NCBI RefSeq assembly: GCF_963677575.1
Contig: NZ_OY782038.1
Span: 1 to 64,000, forward strand
Source of the DNA: an uncultured Draconibacterium sp.
GTDB taxonomy: Bacteria; Bacteroidota; Bacteroidia; Bacteroidales; Prolixibacteraceae
Direction: 5' to 3'
Length of the DNA: 64,000 nucleotides
Shown: positions 1 to 7,762 of the stretch, piece by piece
How positions within the stretch are numbered: position 1 is the first letter of the stretch
Layout: the number at the start of each line of letters is the position of its first letter
The notes under the pieces: model-generated
The model's database searches: none
What the model was told of the DNA's origin: nothing
What the model saw: the letters and a program-made list of their open reading frames with translations, nothing else
Made by a program: the position numbers and the translations under genes

Positions 1-481
1 GCGCAAAGATTTCTTCCGGGAGAATTTGGGGTAGAATTTTGTCAACAGTTATATTATTAATTGATTTTAGATAGGGAAATTCAGCATCCCGAAACTCATA
101 ACCTTTCGTAGTTTTATTGTAGTTGATAACCACAACTTTATCGTTAAATGGAGCAAAAGTGAAAGGAAAATAAAGTGTTTCCGATAGATCATAGCCTCTT
201 ATGTATGAATGTCGGTCGCCAATTTTTCCAATAACCCTGGATAAAAACAATCCAAAGTCGGACTTAGTGGTTTTCGTTCCGTCTATTTGATTTATATATT
301 CGTTAAACTCTGTTTGATAATTAAATCCGTTTAATCCCTGATACGATGATTGTTTTTGAAGAATCTTATCAAGATATTTAAGGTCACTTTTAATTTGTTT
401 TTTAGTTAGATACTCAGTTTTGTGTTGTGCATTACTGAAAAACGAGAAGAGTGTAAGTAGGGTAACTAAATAAAATTTCAT
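1..481 (-). CDS. S41 peptidase-like secreted protein, 3' part outside window
   Basis: This minus-strand gene starts at the ATG at 481 and is still open at the window edge, so about 160 N-terminal residues are visible. The first 18 or so residues form a signal peptide ending in SNAQ. The next part has the layout of the N-terminal helical cap of S41 (tail-specific protease-like) peptidases: KSDLKYLDKIL, then a helix, then IGKIGDRHSYIRG, where S41 relatives carry a DGHT-like motif, then a beta-rich stretch. The PDZ and catalytic parts would lie outside the window, so activity cannot be judged. The family call is by layout and motif only. Confidence 0.55.
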   Translation of the reverse strand, partial: MKFYLVTLLTLFSFFSNAQHKTEYLTKKQIKSDLKYLDKILQKQSSYQGLNGFNYQTEFNEYINQIDGTKTTKSDFGLFLSRVIGKIGDRHSYIRGYDLSETLYFPFTFAPFNDKVVVINYNKTTKGYEFRDAEFPYLKSINNITVDKILPQILPEEIFA

Positions 482-654
482 TTATGAGTGTTTTAATTTT
501 TAACTGACGCTAAAACTAATTAAATATATTTTACTCTTTTTATAAAGTTGGTATAAATACTGAAAAAGGTTGCAAAAAAAAAAGATGATTTTCATTTAAA
601 TGTTTTGGAAGCGCTCTATATCAGAAATTTTATCTAGCTGAAAATCGCAAATTA

Positions 655-1719
655 TTAATGGTTGTTATGTTCTATTTCTTTTAATATTACAACAAATCCA
701 ACATTGTATTCGTCTTGTTTATAGATGATTAGTTTTCTATAATTCACATCAGTTCTTAATTTGGCGCTGTCTGATCTCTTGTCATAAATTTTTACGCGGC
801 CAGTTTCTGAATTAATTTTTGCATCGGCTTGAGAAATAGTAATCAGAGGAGAATAAATTGCTATCAGTTTTGATTTATCCTGAATGTATACAGTCGCATT
901 TTTCAAAATACGTTTTCCGTTTTGAATTGATTCAGATTCAAAATTAAATTCATTTTCTGTTTTAAGGTTCGGAATAATCGTTTCAGAATTATCTGTAATG
1001 GATTCACTTCCGGGAAAGTTAAACAAATCAATCGTGTAATCGATTAATTCTGGTCCCCCGTATTTTCCATGTCCCGGAACTACAATTTTTGCTGAACCGT
1101 ATTCTTGTTTAATGTATTTTGCGGTTTCTGACCATTTATCAAGATTTGCATCGCCAATATTTCCAACCCATCCGTTATAATTTCTAATTTCATTTCCTCC
1201 GAATAGAATCTTTTCACTTGGTATCCAGACGACGATTCCATCAGGGGTGTGTGCCTCTCCAAGAAAATGACAAACGATCTTTTCATCTCCGATTTTTATT
1301 TCTTTTTTAGGATTAAATCCAATTTTAGGAATAGGTAATCCTTTGTCTTTAGCTATTTGCCGAGTCAATTCGTAAGCATAGCTTTTGATGCCATTTTTTT
1401 GAACGACATCTAAGCCTTGTATGGCATCTGGATGCCATCTGTCAATGACATAGGCAACAATTTTAGCCTGTTGCTCATTTCGCACCCAATCGATTAAGTT
1501 TTGAGTTTCAAGATCAGAATCGGGTGTTGAAACAATAACAGCTTTCCCATTATTAATAAAAACTAATCCGTTGTTTCCATTTTGAGTATGCTCATAACAA
1601 TGCTCTGACAATTTATATAAAACAAGATTTTCGGAAACATGAATTTCTTGTCCAAAGATCATATTGACAGAAATTAATGAGAATAGCCCTGCAATAATAC
1701 ATTTGAGTTTAAAATTCAT
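655..1719 (-). CDS. Secreted subclass B1-like metallo-beta-lactamase fold protein with altered zinc ligands
   Basis: 354 residues with a signal peptide (cleavage near residue 23, IFGQ). The fold follows subclass B1 metallo-beta-lactamases: STPDSDLETQNLIDWV matches the B1 region ahead of the first metal motif, GEAHTPDGIVVWIP matches the second, and VVPGHGKYGG the last. The metal ligands differ. The HxHxD motif reads R94-W-H96-P-D98, so the first His is Arg. His157 and His217 are present. The usual Cys in FGGCxxK is Asn176 (FGGNEIRN). At least one zinc site is therefore probably lost or rebuilt. The last 100 or so residues after the hydrolase domain are an extension I do not recognise. Carbapenemase activity should not be assumed. 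Confidence 0.75.
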   Translation of the reverse strand: MNFKLKCIIAGLFSLISVNMIFGQEIHVSENLVLYKLSEHCYEHTQNGNNGLVFINNGKAVIVSTPDSDLETQNLIDWVRNEQQAKIVAYVIDRWHPDAIQGLDVVQKNGIKSYAYELTRQIAKDKGLPIPKIGFNPKKEIKIGDEKIVCHFLGEAHTPDGIVVWIPSEKILFGGNEIRNYNGWVGNIGDANLDKWSETAKYIKQEYGSAKIVVPGHGKYGGPELIDYTIDLFNFPGSESITDNSETIIPNLKTENEFNFESESIQNGKRILKNATVYIQDKSKLIAIYSPLITISQADAKINSETGRVKIYDKRSDSAKLRTDVNYRKLIIYKQDEYNVGFVVILKEIEHNNH

Positions 1720-1739
1720 TGATATCGATTTTTTAATAG

Positions 1740-1855
1740 CTAACGTATGCTAAATGAAGTTGCGGAGTCGTTTCACCCTATAAGGGGGCGAAAACGACAG
1801 ACAGAGGCGTTTGGACGAGGTGAACTGTCCATGATTTATATCCCAGAGGGTTGCT
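1740..1855. repeat. Structured intergenic element with nested hairpin (element A)
   Basis: The gap upstream of the metallo-beta-lactamase-like gene is richer in G and C than its surroundings. It contains a nested hairpin: GTCGTTT (1767-1773) pairs with AAACGAC (1792-1798), enclosing CCCT/AGGG. This is followed by CAGACAGA (1798-1805) and a GGAC (1813-1816) / GTCC (1827-1830) pair. A similar order of short motifs occurs at 27948-28046. It could be a REP-like mobile repeat or a terminator for the neighbouring minus-strand genes. No U-tract follows on either strand. Confidence 0.35.
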
Positions 1856-1863
1856 TCCAGTAG

Positions 1864-3150
1864 TTATTTTTTTAATTCTTTTACAACCTTTGTTTCATAT
1901 TCAGAATTGAAATTAACGTTCATTTTGTCCTCATATATCTTTATCAATGATTTTAATTTGTTCTTTTCACCTGATTCTTTATATACATTTGCTAAATATA
2001 AAAATGCATTAGAATAGCCATACATAACGATTCCTGAAATACGTGGTATATTATTTCCTTTAATGGTTTTATAATTTCCTAAATTTTCAGGTATAATTAG
2101 AGCTTCAAGTTTAGACTCATCAACTGCATAATTGCTATCATCTGTATTAATAGGTAATAATTTAGATACTAGTCCGTAATGTTGAAAATAATTATCTAAT
2201 CCACCATAAAATACTGGCGATGCAAAATTGGAAAAACAGATAGGTCGTTTGTGTAAATTATCCTCAACTATTTGTAAAAGAATAGCTCTTTGCGGGCTAA
2301 TATATGTGCGTGCTTTGGCTTTCTCGCCCTTTATTTTCGAGTGCATACGCTCCGAAAACAAATCAGGTAATACTTCCCATTGTAATTGGTAATTATCGGA
2401 CAAACTGTATTGCTTTTTATCTATTGCAGAAACCTGGATAGAAACAGTTGTCGTATCCCATTTAAATGGATGTATATCCATAACTTGTTGTTCAGTAAGG
2501 TTGATTTCAACTTTTTCAATCACATTATTCAATCCATTCTTTAGAAACTTCACATACCACGGACGGTCGAGATATCCCAATGAAATTAATGTGATATCAG
2601 TTCGGAAGTTTTCACACAGTTGTAGGTAAGAACATATGTCAAAATCAGCATTTCCGCCGGTAAATAGAATGGCGTTTGTATCACAACTCATTAAAAAGTT
2701 TTTTCCAAATTCTTTCAGCCATTCAGGGTAAGCTCCTTTTTTAAAAGCACGTTGATAGAAATATTTAATTTTATCTGCATCATAGTTTTGCATGGCTAGA
2801 AAAGCATTTCCACTGCATTGAGCACCATAAAAATATTTTGCATCGCCATAATTAGGATTAAGTTCGAGTGCCTTGTCCAGATACTCGAATATTTGGTCTG
2901 AGTAAGAATTATCGTAACCTTTCAAGGGGCGACTGTCATATGCTTTGTAATGATTAAACCATCCGAGATAATAATAGATTTCAGCATCATCCGGTGATTT
3001 AACTAATGCTTTTTCCAACAAACCAATCGCTTCGTTATAATGCTCATTTTTAAACTCTTTCAATGCTTGTTCCTTCAGTGACATTTCTTGTGCTAAGACA
3101 ATTGTCATAGAAAATAATAAAATTAAGATTGTGATGCTAGGTTTCTTCAT
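1864..3150 (-). CDS. Secreted TPR protein with DUF2723-like C-terminal region
   Basis: 428 residues from the ATG at 3150, chosen because it directly precedes a normal signal peptide (MKKPSITILILLF..AQ). The upstream ATG at 3186 would add 12 polar residues. Residues 20-120 hold two or three TPR units (EHYNEAIGLLEKAL, DAEIYYYLGWFNHY). The middle has FTGGNADFDICSYLQ and RTDITLISLGYLDRPWYV, which resemble the GDND..WYLQ / RTDV..LN...TPWY motifs of DUF2723 membrane proteins, but there are no membrane segments here. It is probably a periplasmic protein that kept only the soluble part. Function unknown. Confidence 0.7.
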   Translation of the reverse strand: MKKPSITILILLFSMTIVLAQEMSLKEQALKEFKNEHYNEAIGLLEKALVKSPDDAEIYYYLGWFNHYKAYDSRPLKGYDNSYSDQIFEYLDKALELNPNYGDAKYFYGAQCSGNAFLAMQNYDADKIKYFYQRAFKKGAYPEWLKEFGKNFLMSCDTNAILFTGGNADFDICSYLQLCENFRTDITLISLGYLDRPWYVKFLKNGLNNVIEKVEINLTEQQVMDIHPFKWDTTTVSIQVSAIDKKQYSLSDNYQLQWEVLPDLFSERMHSKIKGEKAKARTYISPQRAILLQIVEDNLHKRPICFSNFASPVFYGGLDNYFQHYGLVSKLLPINTDDSNYAVDESKLEALIIPENLGNYKTIKGNNIPRISGIVMYGYSNAFLYLANVYKESGEKNKLKSLIKIYEDKMNVNFNSEYETKVVKELKK

Positions 3151-3325
3151 CGCTGTTATTCTTTTATAATTGATATGTGCTATCAATAATTGTATTCATG
3201 AAATTGAAAGTCTGTTACTCTTTTTTTATACTCATCATTTTTATTGATATATGAGTTGAGTATGGCTTACAACGCAGTCAAGTTTTGGCTTTATAGAATT
3301 CAAATTCAGTCCCTTTGTTTTTTAT

Positions 3326-3928
3326 TTATTTCAACGAATTGAATAAGTAATAATACTGCCACTTCAACATTTCCCAAAAATCATCTGTAGAACTATTAAT
3401 ACTTTCGTAGGCAGTACCATAAAACAGGTTCTTAAAAGACCGGGCAACTTTCTCTTTTTCTAAATCGGATCTTATTTCCTTTCTTTCAATAGCTTTAATA
3501 ATTTGCTTTAGCCATATTTTATTTTCCGTTTTATTCCACTCTAAAGCTATTTGCTTAAAGTCTTTGTAATAATGGAATGCTTCCATATGCAGATTTACCA
3601 GTCCGAAAGCCATGTTGGGTATTTCCAATGCCTGAAATTGTTTTTGTAATTGCGACAGTTGAACTAAATAAGTATCAATAAAATCAGGAAAAGAGTGGAT
3701 TTCCTTTTCGTAAATAGAAGTGACAGAAAGAGAGTTTATTAAAATTTTATCGATAACTTCAACAAACATTTTCTCCTTAGTCGGGAAATGATATAATAAT
3801 GCCCCTCTGCTTAACCCGGTTTCATTCTCAATTCTTTTTAATGAAACATTGTTGTATGAATTTGCTGCAAATAATTTAAAGGCAGCATCAATTATCGTTC
3901 GTCTTGTATTATCGGCTTTATCTCCCAT
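3326..3928 (-). CDS. TetR/AcrR family transcriptional regulator
   Basis: 200 residues from the ATG at 3928, where the sequence reads MGDKADNTRRTIIDAAFKLF. The N-terminal helix-turn-helix is clear: VSLKRIENETGLSRGALLYHFPTKEKMF is the standard TetR recognition region. The C-terminal ligand-binding domain is divergent, as usual in this family. It is divergent from the lipoprotein gene at 4127, with about 200 bp between them that contain a promoter box and an inverted repeat at 4048-4068, so it probably represses that gene and itself. The inducer cannot be predicted. Confidence 0.9.
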   Translation of the reverse strand: MGDKADNTRRTIIDAAFKLFAANSYNNVSLKRIENETGLSRGALLYHFPTKEKMFVEVIDKILINSLSVTSIYEKEIHSFPDFIDTYLVQLSQLQKQFQALEIPNMAFGLVNLHMEAFHYYKDFKQIALEWNKTENKIWLKQIIKAIERKEIRSDLEKEKVARSFKNLFYGTAYESINSSTDDFWEMLKWQYYYLFNSLK

Positions 3929-4022
3929 TTTAAGAATTAAATATGCCCACAATTATAGAGCATTTAATTTGATATTTTGTAATAAAGTTAATAAAAAAGT
4001 CTATGTGGACTGTTTTTATAAT

Positions 4023-4068
4023 TACTTTTGGAAAAGTTTAGCTTTTGTTCAGAATGCAATGTTCTGAA
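4023..4068 (+). promoter_or_regulatory. Promoter -7 box and inverted repeat, candidate TetR operator
   Basis: TACTTTTG at 4023-4030 matches the Bacteroidota -7 consensus TAnnTTTG. No good -33 TTTG was seen at the expected distance. A perfect inverted repeat with 7-nt arms, TTCAGAA at 4048-4054 and TTCTGAA at 4062-4068, lies just after the predicted transcription start and about 60 bp before the lipoprotein ATG. Its position between divergent tetR and target genes fits an operator. Confidence 0.4.
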
Positions 4069-4126
4069 AAAAGAGGAGAGGGAGCTTTGAAAACAATTGT
4101 ATAGAGTAATGAGAAAAGTAGAAAAC

Positions 4127-4624
4127 ATGAAAAAAATATATTTATTCAACTTGCTGGTTGTTTTGGCTTTAGTACTTGTTTCGTGCCAAAAAGACAATAA
4201 TGAAGATATTCCTGACGAAAATGAAACAAAGACAACTATTTGGCTTATTACTGAAGTTTCAACGAATGTGGAAATGGAAGGAGAAAGCGGAACAAATCAG
4301 GAGATTATCGAACGGATTGAAAATGAAATTGAGGGAAAAATGAATTCTCTGGGTAATAAATTAACTTTTCACCAGAATGCTGAAGATTTATCTACCGGAG
4401 AACTTATTCGGACTTATAGCGACGGAACAGCCATTAAATCAACATATCGGTTTGAAGCACTGGAAGACAATTTGCATTATCTTATTATAAATGACGGTGA
4501 AGAGGAAGAAAAATACCAGATAACCGAAAGATACCTTGTAAAAGATTTTTCCAAAGAATATAAGTCAACTGATCTTAAAATAACTTCAGCCTTAGGCTTC
4601 GCCAGCTTTATAAGACCTTTATAA
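4127..4624 (+). CDS. Small lipoprotein, unknown function
   Basis: 165 residues from the ATG at 4127, which gives MKKIYLFN followed by a hydrophobic stretch and the lipobox LVSC, so the mature protein is lipid-anchored at Cys20 or so. An upstream ATG at 4097 is possible but adds a charged N-terminus. The mature part is acidic and rich in short beta-like segments (TTIWLITEVS, IKSTYRFEAL, YQITERYLV), which would suit a small lipocalin-like barrel, but I do not recognise a family. It is divergent from the TetR gene and probably under its control. Confidence 0.7.
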   Translation: MKKIYLFNLLVVLALVLVSCQKDNNEDIPDENETKTTIWLITEVSTNVEMEGESGTNQEIIERIENEIEGKMNSLGNKLTFHQNAEDLSTGELIRTYSDGTAIKSTYRFEALEDNLHYLIINDGEEEEKYQITERYLVKDFSKEYKSTDLKITSALGFASFIRPL

Positions 4625-4651
4625 TATTATTGTTAGGTTTACTATTATTCG

Positions 4652-5431
4652 ATGAAACAAACCGAATTTGCAAACCATATTAAAGCCACATTTGCAGAAG
4701 ATAAAAGCATAGTTGGTATTGCCGTTGGAGGTTCGTGGATAAGCAACGAAATAGACGAATTTTCAGACCTCGATCTTATTATTGTTACCCGTGAGAAAAT
4801 TACGGACGACAAAACAAGGATGCTGCAATTTGCCAAACGGGCCGGGAACCTGTTGTCGGGCTTTACCGGAGAACACGTTGGTGAACCGCGGCTTTTAATT
4901 TGCCTGTATGATGATCCGTTATTACATGTTGATTATAAGTTTGTAACGATTGATGAGTTTAAAAAGCGTATTGAAACTCCGGTAATTTTATTAGACAAAA
5001 CCGGGGAATTAAAAAGAGCATTGGAGAATTCAGATGCTAAATTTCCTTATCCGGATTATCAATGGATAGAAGACCGGTTTTGGATTTGGTTGCATTATGT
5101 GCTGTTAAAAATCGGGCGTGGAGAGAATCTCGAAGCATTTGATTTCTTCAGCTATTTACGAATGACGGTTTTAAGCCCTTTGTTACACATTAAAAACCAC
5201 AATTTGCCGCGTGGCGTAAGAAAAGTTGAAACCGATCTGGATGAAAAGGATTTAAAAGATTTATTATCAACCATTCCAGAATACAATACCCAATCGTTGC
5301 TGAATTCCCTGAGAAATACGATAAAGCTATATCAAAATCTCAGGGCAACACTTTTTACAGAAAAAATCAATCTTCAAAAGAAAACAGAAGAAAGGGTTAT
5401 GCAATATTTTTATAAAATTGAAGGAAAATGA
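4652..5431 (+). CDS. Nucleotidyltransferase-fold protein (AadE-like/MNT superfamily)
   Basis: 259 residues. The N-terminus has the polymerase-beta-like nucleotidyltransferase signature: GGS at 26-28 and D39/D41 in FSDLDLII, the metal-binding pair. The rest is helical and resembles the C-terminal part of aminoglycoside 6-adenylyltransferase-like proteins. Such proteins are common in chromosomes and mostly uncharacterised, so resistance should not be inferred. The gene follows the lipoprotein gene by 27 bp and could share its transcript. Confidence 0.75.
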   Translation: MKQTEFANHIKATFAEDKSIVGIAVGGSWISNEIDEFSDLDLIIVTREKITDDKTRMLQFAKRAGNLLSGFTGEHVGEPRLLICLYDDPLLHVDYKFVTIDEFKKRIETPVILLDKTGELKRALENSDAKFPYPDYQWIEDRFWIWLHYVLLKIGRGENLEAFDFFSYLRMTVLSPLLHIKNHNLPRGVRKVETDLDEKDLKDLLSTIPEYNTQSLLNSLRNTIKLYQNLRATLFTEKINLQKKTEERVMQYFYKIEGK

Positions 5432-5513
5432 TACAACAAAGCATATTGCTGAATCTATTGAATATTTAAAAACTGATGTTACAATTTTAAAGAAAAGAGG
5501 TATTTCTGAATAA
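5427..5513 (+). pseudogene. Possible remnant of a gene 3' end
   Basis: A 28-codon open stretch without its own start overlaps the nucleotidyltransferase stop in another frame and ends in TAA at 5511-5513. Its translation, NDTTKHIAESIEYL.. ending KKRGISE, looks like the amphipathic C-terminal helix of a real protein. It may be the leftover of a gene replaced by recombination. It could also be chance. Confidence 0.25.
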
Positions 5514-5526
5514 GATAAAAAAAACT

Positions 5527-6975
5527 ATGATAAAAATATATCTGAAAACACTGATAGTACTATTGGTTCTAAGTTCTTGTAAAACAGAAATCACAAGAAC
5601 CAACCAGGAAACTGTTCTCGATAATATTTCGCATATTGAAGACAGTATTTATCATGAAATCGACAGTCTTCCAATGCTTTGCGATGTGTTGGGAATGGAA
5701 AAACAATTGGTAGACATTGGCGATTGTAAGCTGTATTGTGAAACTGAAGGCAAAGGTATCCCGATGGTAGTAATCAATGGCGGTCCCGGCGGAACACACC
5801 ATTATTTTCATCCCTGGTTTTCGGAGGCAGCAAAATATTGCCGGGTAATTTATTACGACCAGCGCGGTTGTGGACAGTCTGATTTTAATCCCGGAAAAGA
5901 TGGCTATTCGTTTGAACAAGCTGTTGACGACTTAGACAAGCTAAGGCAAAAACTAGGTATTGAGAAATGGATTGTTTGTGGCTATTCTTATGGTGGGGCA
6001 GTTGCCCAATTTTACACGGCTACTCATCCTGAAAACACACTTGGGATGGTACTGATTGGAGCAAAGCCAATGGTTAAGGATAATGCTTTAAGCGGATCGA
6101 GGCAAAACGATTATATCAGCAGTGAGGAAAAACAAAAAATCAGGGAAATCTATAAATTATACCACGATCATCAGATTAATTTACAACAGCTTTTGTACAA
6201 TAAGGGCATTAACGGCGATTGGAAAAGGCAGAATTATTACAAACCAACCAACGATGAGTTTATTCGCCAGGCATATTACGAATGGGTAAACGACAACGGT
6301 TTTAACAGTTCGGTATCGGCAACAGTTGCCCGCTACAGTTTTGAACATCTTTTCGATAATTGTCCGATTCCAACATTGCTTTGCGAAGGAGAATACGACT
6401 TAACCTGGAATGCAGAAAAAAAGGAAATTATCAGGAAAAACCATCCTAATGCCGAATTCGTACTTTTTGAGAAGTCGGGGCACAATATTTATTACGACGA
6501 ACCGGATTTGTTTTTCTCAACGCTTAAAAACTTTGTTAAACATTTGCAACCTGCTACAGCTAATGAAATTGGAGAATGGAAAAAGCAGGTTGATAAGATT
6601 TTAGGAGCACAACAACGGTTATTTCAACAGGAAGCAGCTTTTTTTGAGTTAATAGAAAAGGACGGAATAGAAAAGGCAATTGAATATTACAAAACGTTCA
6701 AAACTAAAAATAAAGGCGAAAAACTATTCACCGAAAACGGAATGAATTCTTTTGGATATTTCTCGTATTTAAAAAAGAACGATTACGAAACGGCTATAAA
6801 ACTGTTCGAGATGAATGTTGCGGAATATCCCGATTCGTGGAATGTTTATGACAGTTTAGGCGAAGCATATCTGGTGGCTGGCAACAAAAAGAAAGCTAAA
6901 GAGAATTATAAAAAGTCGGTCGGGTTAAATCCTGATAATACAAATGGCAAGAACGTTTTGAAAGAATTGGAATAG
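5527..6975 (+). CDS. Lipoprotein alpha/beta hydrolase (prolyl aminopeptidase-like) with C-terminal TPR
   Basis: 482 residues. The start gives a short signal with lipobox LSSC, so the enzyme is predicted to be anchored in the cell envelope. Residues about 60-340 form an alpha/beta hydrolase of the proline iminopeptidase group: GGPGGTHH forms the oxyanion region, DQRGCGQSD is the classic PIP motif, GYSYGG holds the nucleophile Ser, and EKSGHNIYYDEP holds the catalytic His. The last 80 or so residues are TPR-like (YETAIKLFEMNVAEYP, VYDSLGEAYLVAGNKKKAK). It heads a six-gene operon; the next start is 2 bp after its stop. The natural substrate is unknown. Confidence 0.85.
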   Translation: MIKIYLKTLIVLLVLSSCKTEITRTNQETVLDNISHIEDSIYHEIDSLPMLCDVLGMEKQLVDIGDCKLYCETEGKGIPMVVINGGPGGTHHYFHPWFSEAAKYCRVIYYDQRGCGQSDFNPGKDGYSFEQAVDDLDKLRQKLGIEKWIVCGYSYGGAVAQFYTATHPENTLGMVLIGAKPMVKDNALSGSRQNDYISSEEKQKIREIYKLYHDHQINLQQLLYNKGINGDWKRQNYYKPTNDEFIRQAYYEWVNDNGFNSSVSATVARYSFEHLFDNCPIPTLLCEGEYDLTWNAEKKEIIRKNHPNAEFVLFEKSGHNIYYDEPDLFFSTLKNFVKHLQPATANEIGEWKKQVDKILGAQQRLFQQEAAFFELIEKDGIEKAIEYYKTFKTKNKGEKLFTENGMNSFGYFSYLKKNDYETAIKLFEMNVAEYPDSWNVYDSLGEAYLVAGNKKKAKENYKKSVGLNPDNTNGKNVLKELE

Positions 6976-6977
6976 TT

Positions 6978-7751
6978 ATGAGAAAATTAATCGTTCTATT
7001 AACATTGGTGGTTGCTTTAGGAATAAAAGGCCAGGCACAGAATGCAGATTATGAAACAATTGAAATTTCGGGAAAAGTAACCGATTTTAACGGCAATCCG
7101 ATAGACAGTGCCATTATTGAATTGATGCATCCAAATTTTACAGCAGCTTATTCAACCTATTCCGATAGTAATGGAGATTATAAATTAACCGGGGTGAAAA
7201 AGGGAACATATATGGCAATGTATGTTATTCGTCCCGAAGAATATCCACGAAAAAATGCTGTTCCGCCTGAAGATATGCGGCTTGAATTTTGGGCATGGAA
7301 TGTTATTGCAGATCGTGATTTAACGATAAATCCGCATTATGGGCGGCTTGAATTATACGGTTTAAATGCTTACATGATAATGGGAGGTGGTACCGGGATG
7401 TGGTTATATGTTCGTCCAATGAGTTTAGCAAAATTACTAAAGTACGATACCGGAGTTTATACCAATAAGTCGAAAATAGATGAATTGGTAGATGTTAATG
7501 TGTATCCTGAATATTTTAAGGCACAGGTTTTTGTCGATGATAAGCCAGTAATAGTAAAATCGATACAAAAAGTAGAAGAATTAGTAGCAACAGAAAAAAA
7601 AGCAGCAATGATAGGTTACCTAATTAATATCGATTACAACATCACTCAAAAACCTGTAAAACCTTTAAAAATAAGGGTTGTAGGCGAGAATACAGAATAT
7701 AATGAGAAAGGTGAAAATATTTGTTTCTTCGAAATTGCGGATTATCAATAA
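6978..7751 (+). CDS. Secreted carboxypeptidase-regulatory-like domain protein
   Basis: 257 residues with a signal peptide (MRKLIVLLTLVVALG..AQ). Residues 30-90 form a carboxypeptidase-regulatory-like beta-sandwich: ISGKVTDFNGNPIDSAIIEL, then SDSNGDYKLTGVKKGTY, the usual repeat seen in TonB receptors and secreted Bacteroidota proteins. The remainder, with a Gly-rich GGGTGMW segment and RPMSLAKLL, is not recognised but could be a degenerate TonB plug/energy-transfer-like domain. Second gene of the operon, 2 bp after the hydrolase. Confidence 0.7.
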   Translation: MRKLIVLLTLVVALGIKGQAQNADYETIEISGKVTDFNGNPIDSAIIELMHPNFTAAYSTYSDSNGDYKLTGVKKGTYMAMYVIRPEEYPRKNAVPPEDMRLEFWAWNVIADRDLTINPHYGRLELYGLNAYMIMGGGTGMWLYVRPMSLAKLLKYDTGVYTNKSKIDELVDVNVYPEYFKAQVFVDDKPVIVKSIQKVEELVATEKKAAMIGYLINIDYNITQKPVKPLKIRVVGENTEYNEKGENICFFEIADYQ

Positions 7752-7762
7752 ACAATCAACAA

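Noticed and set aside
655..1719. Carbapenemase of subclass B1
   Set aside because: Two zinc ligands are substituted (Arg94, Asn176), so activity cannot be assumed.
4652..5431. Aminoglycoside resistance gene
   Set aside because: The nucleotidyltransferase motif is present, but many chromosomal MNT-fold proteins share it, and the match to known resistance enzymes is not specific.
7721..7762. Earlier start for the first TlpA-like protein
   Set aside because: It overlaps the previous gene and places 14 residues before a normal signal peptide.
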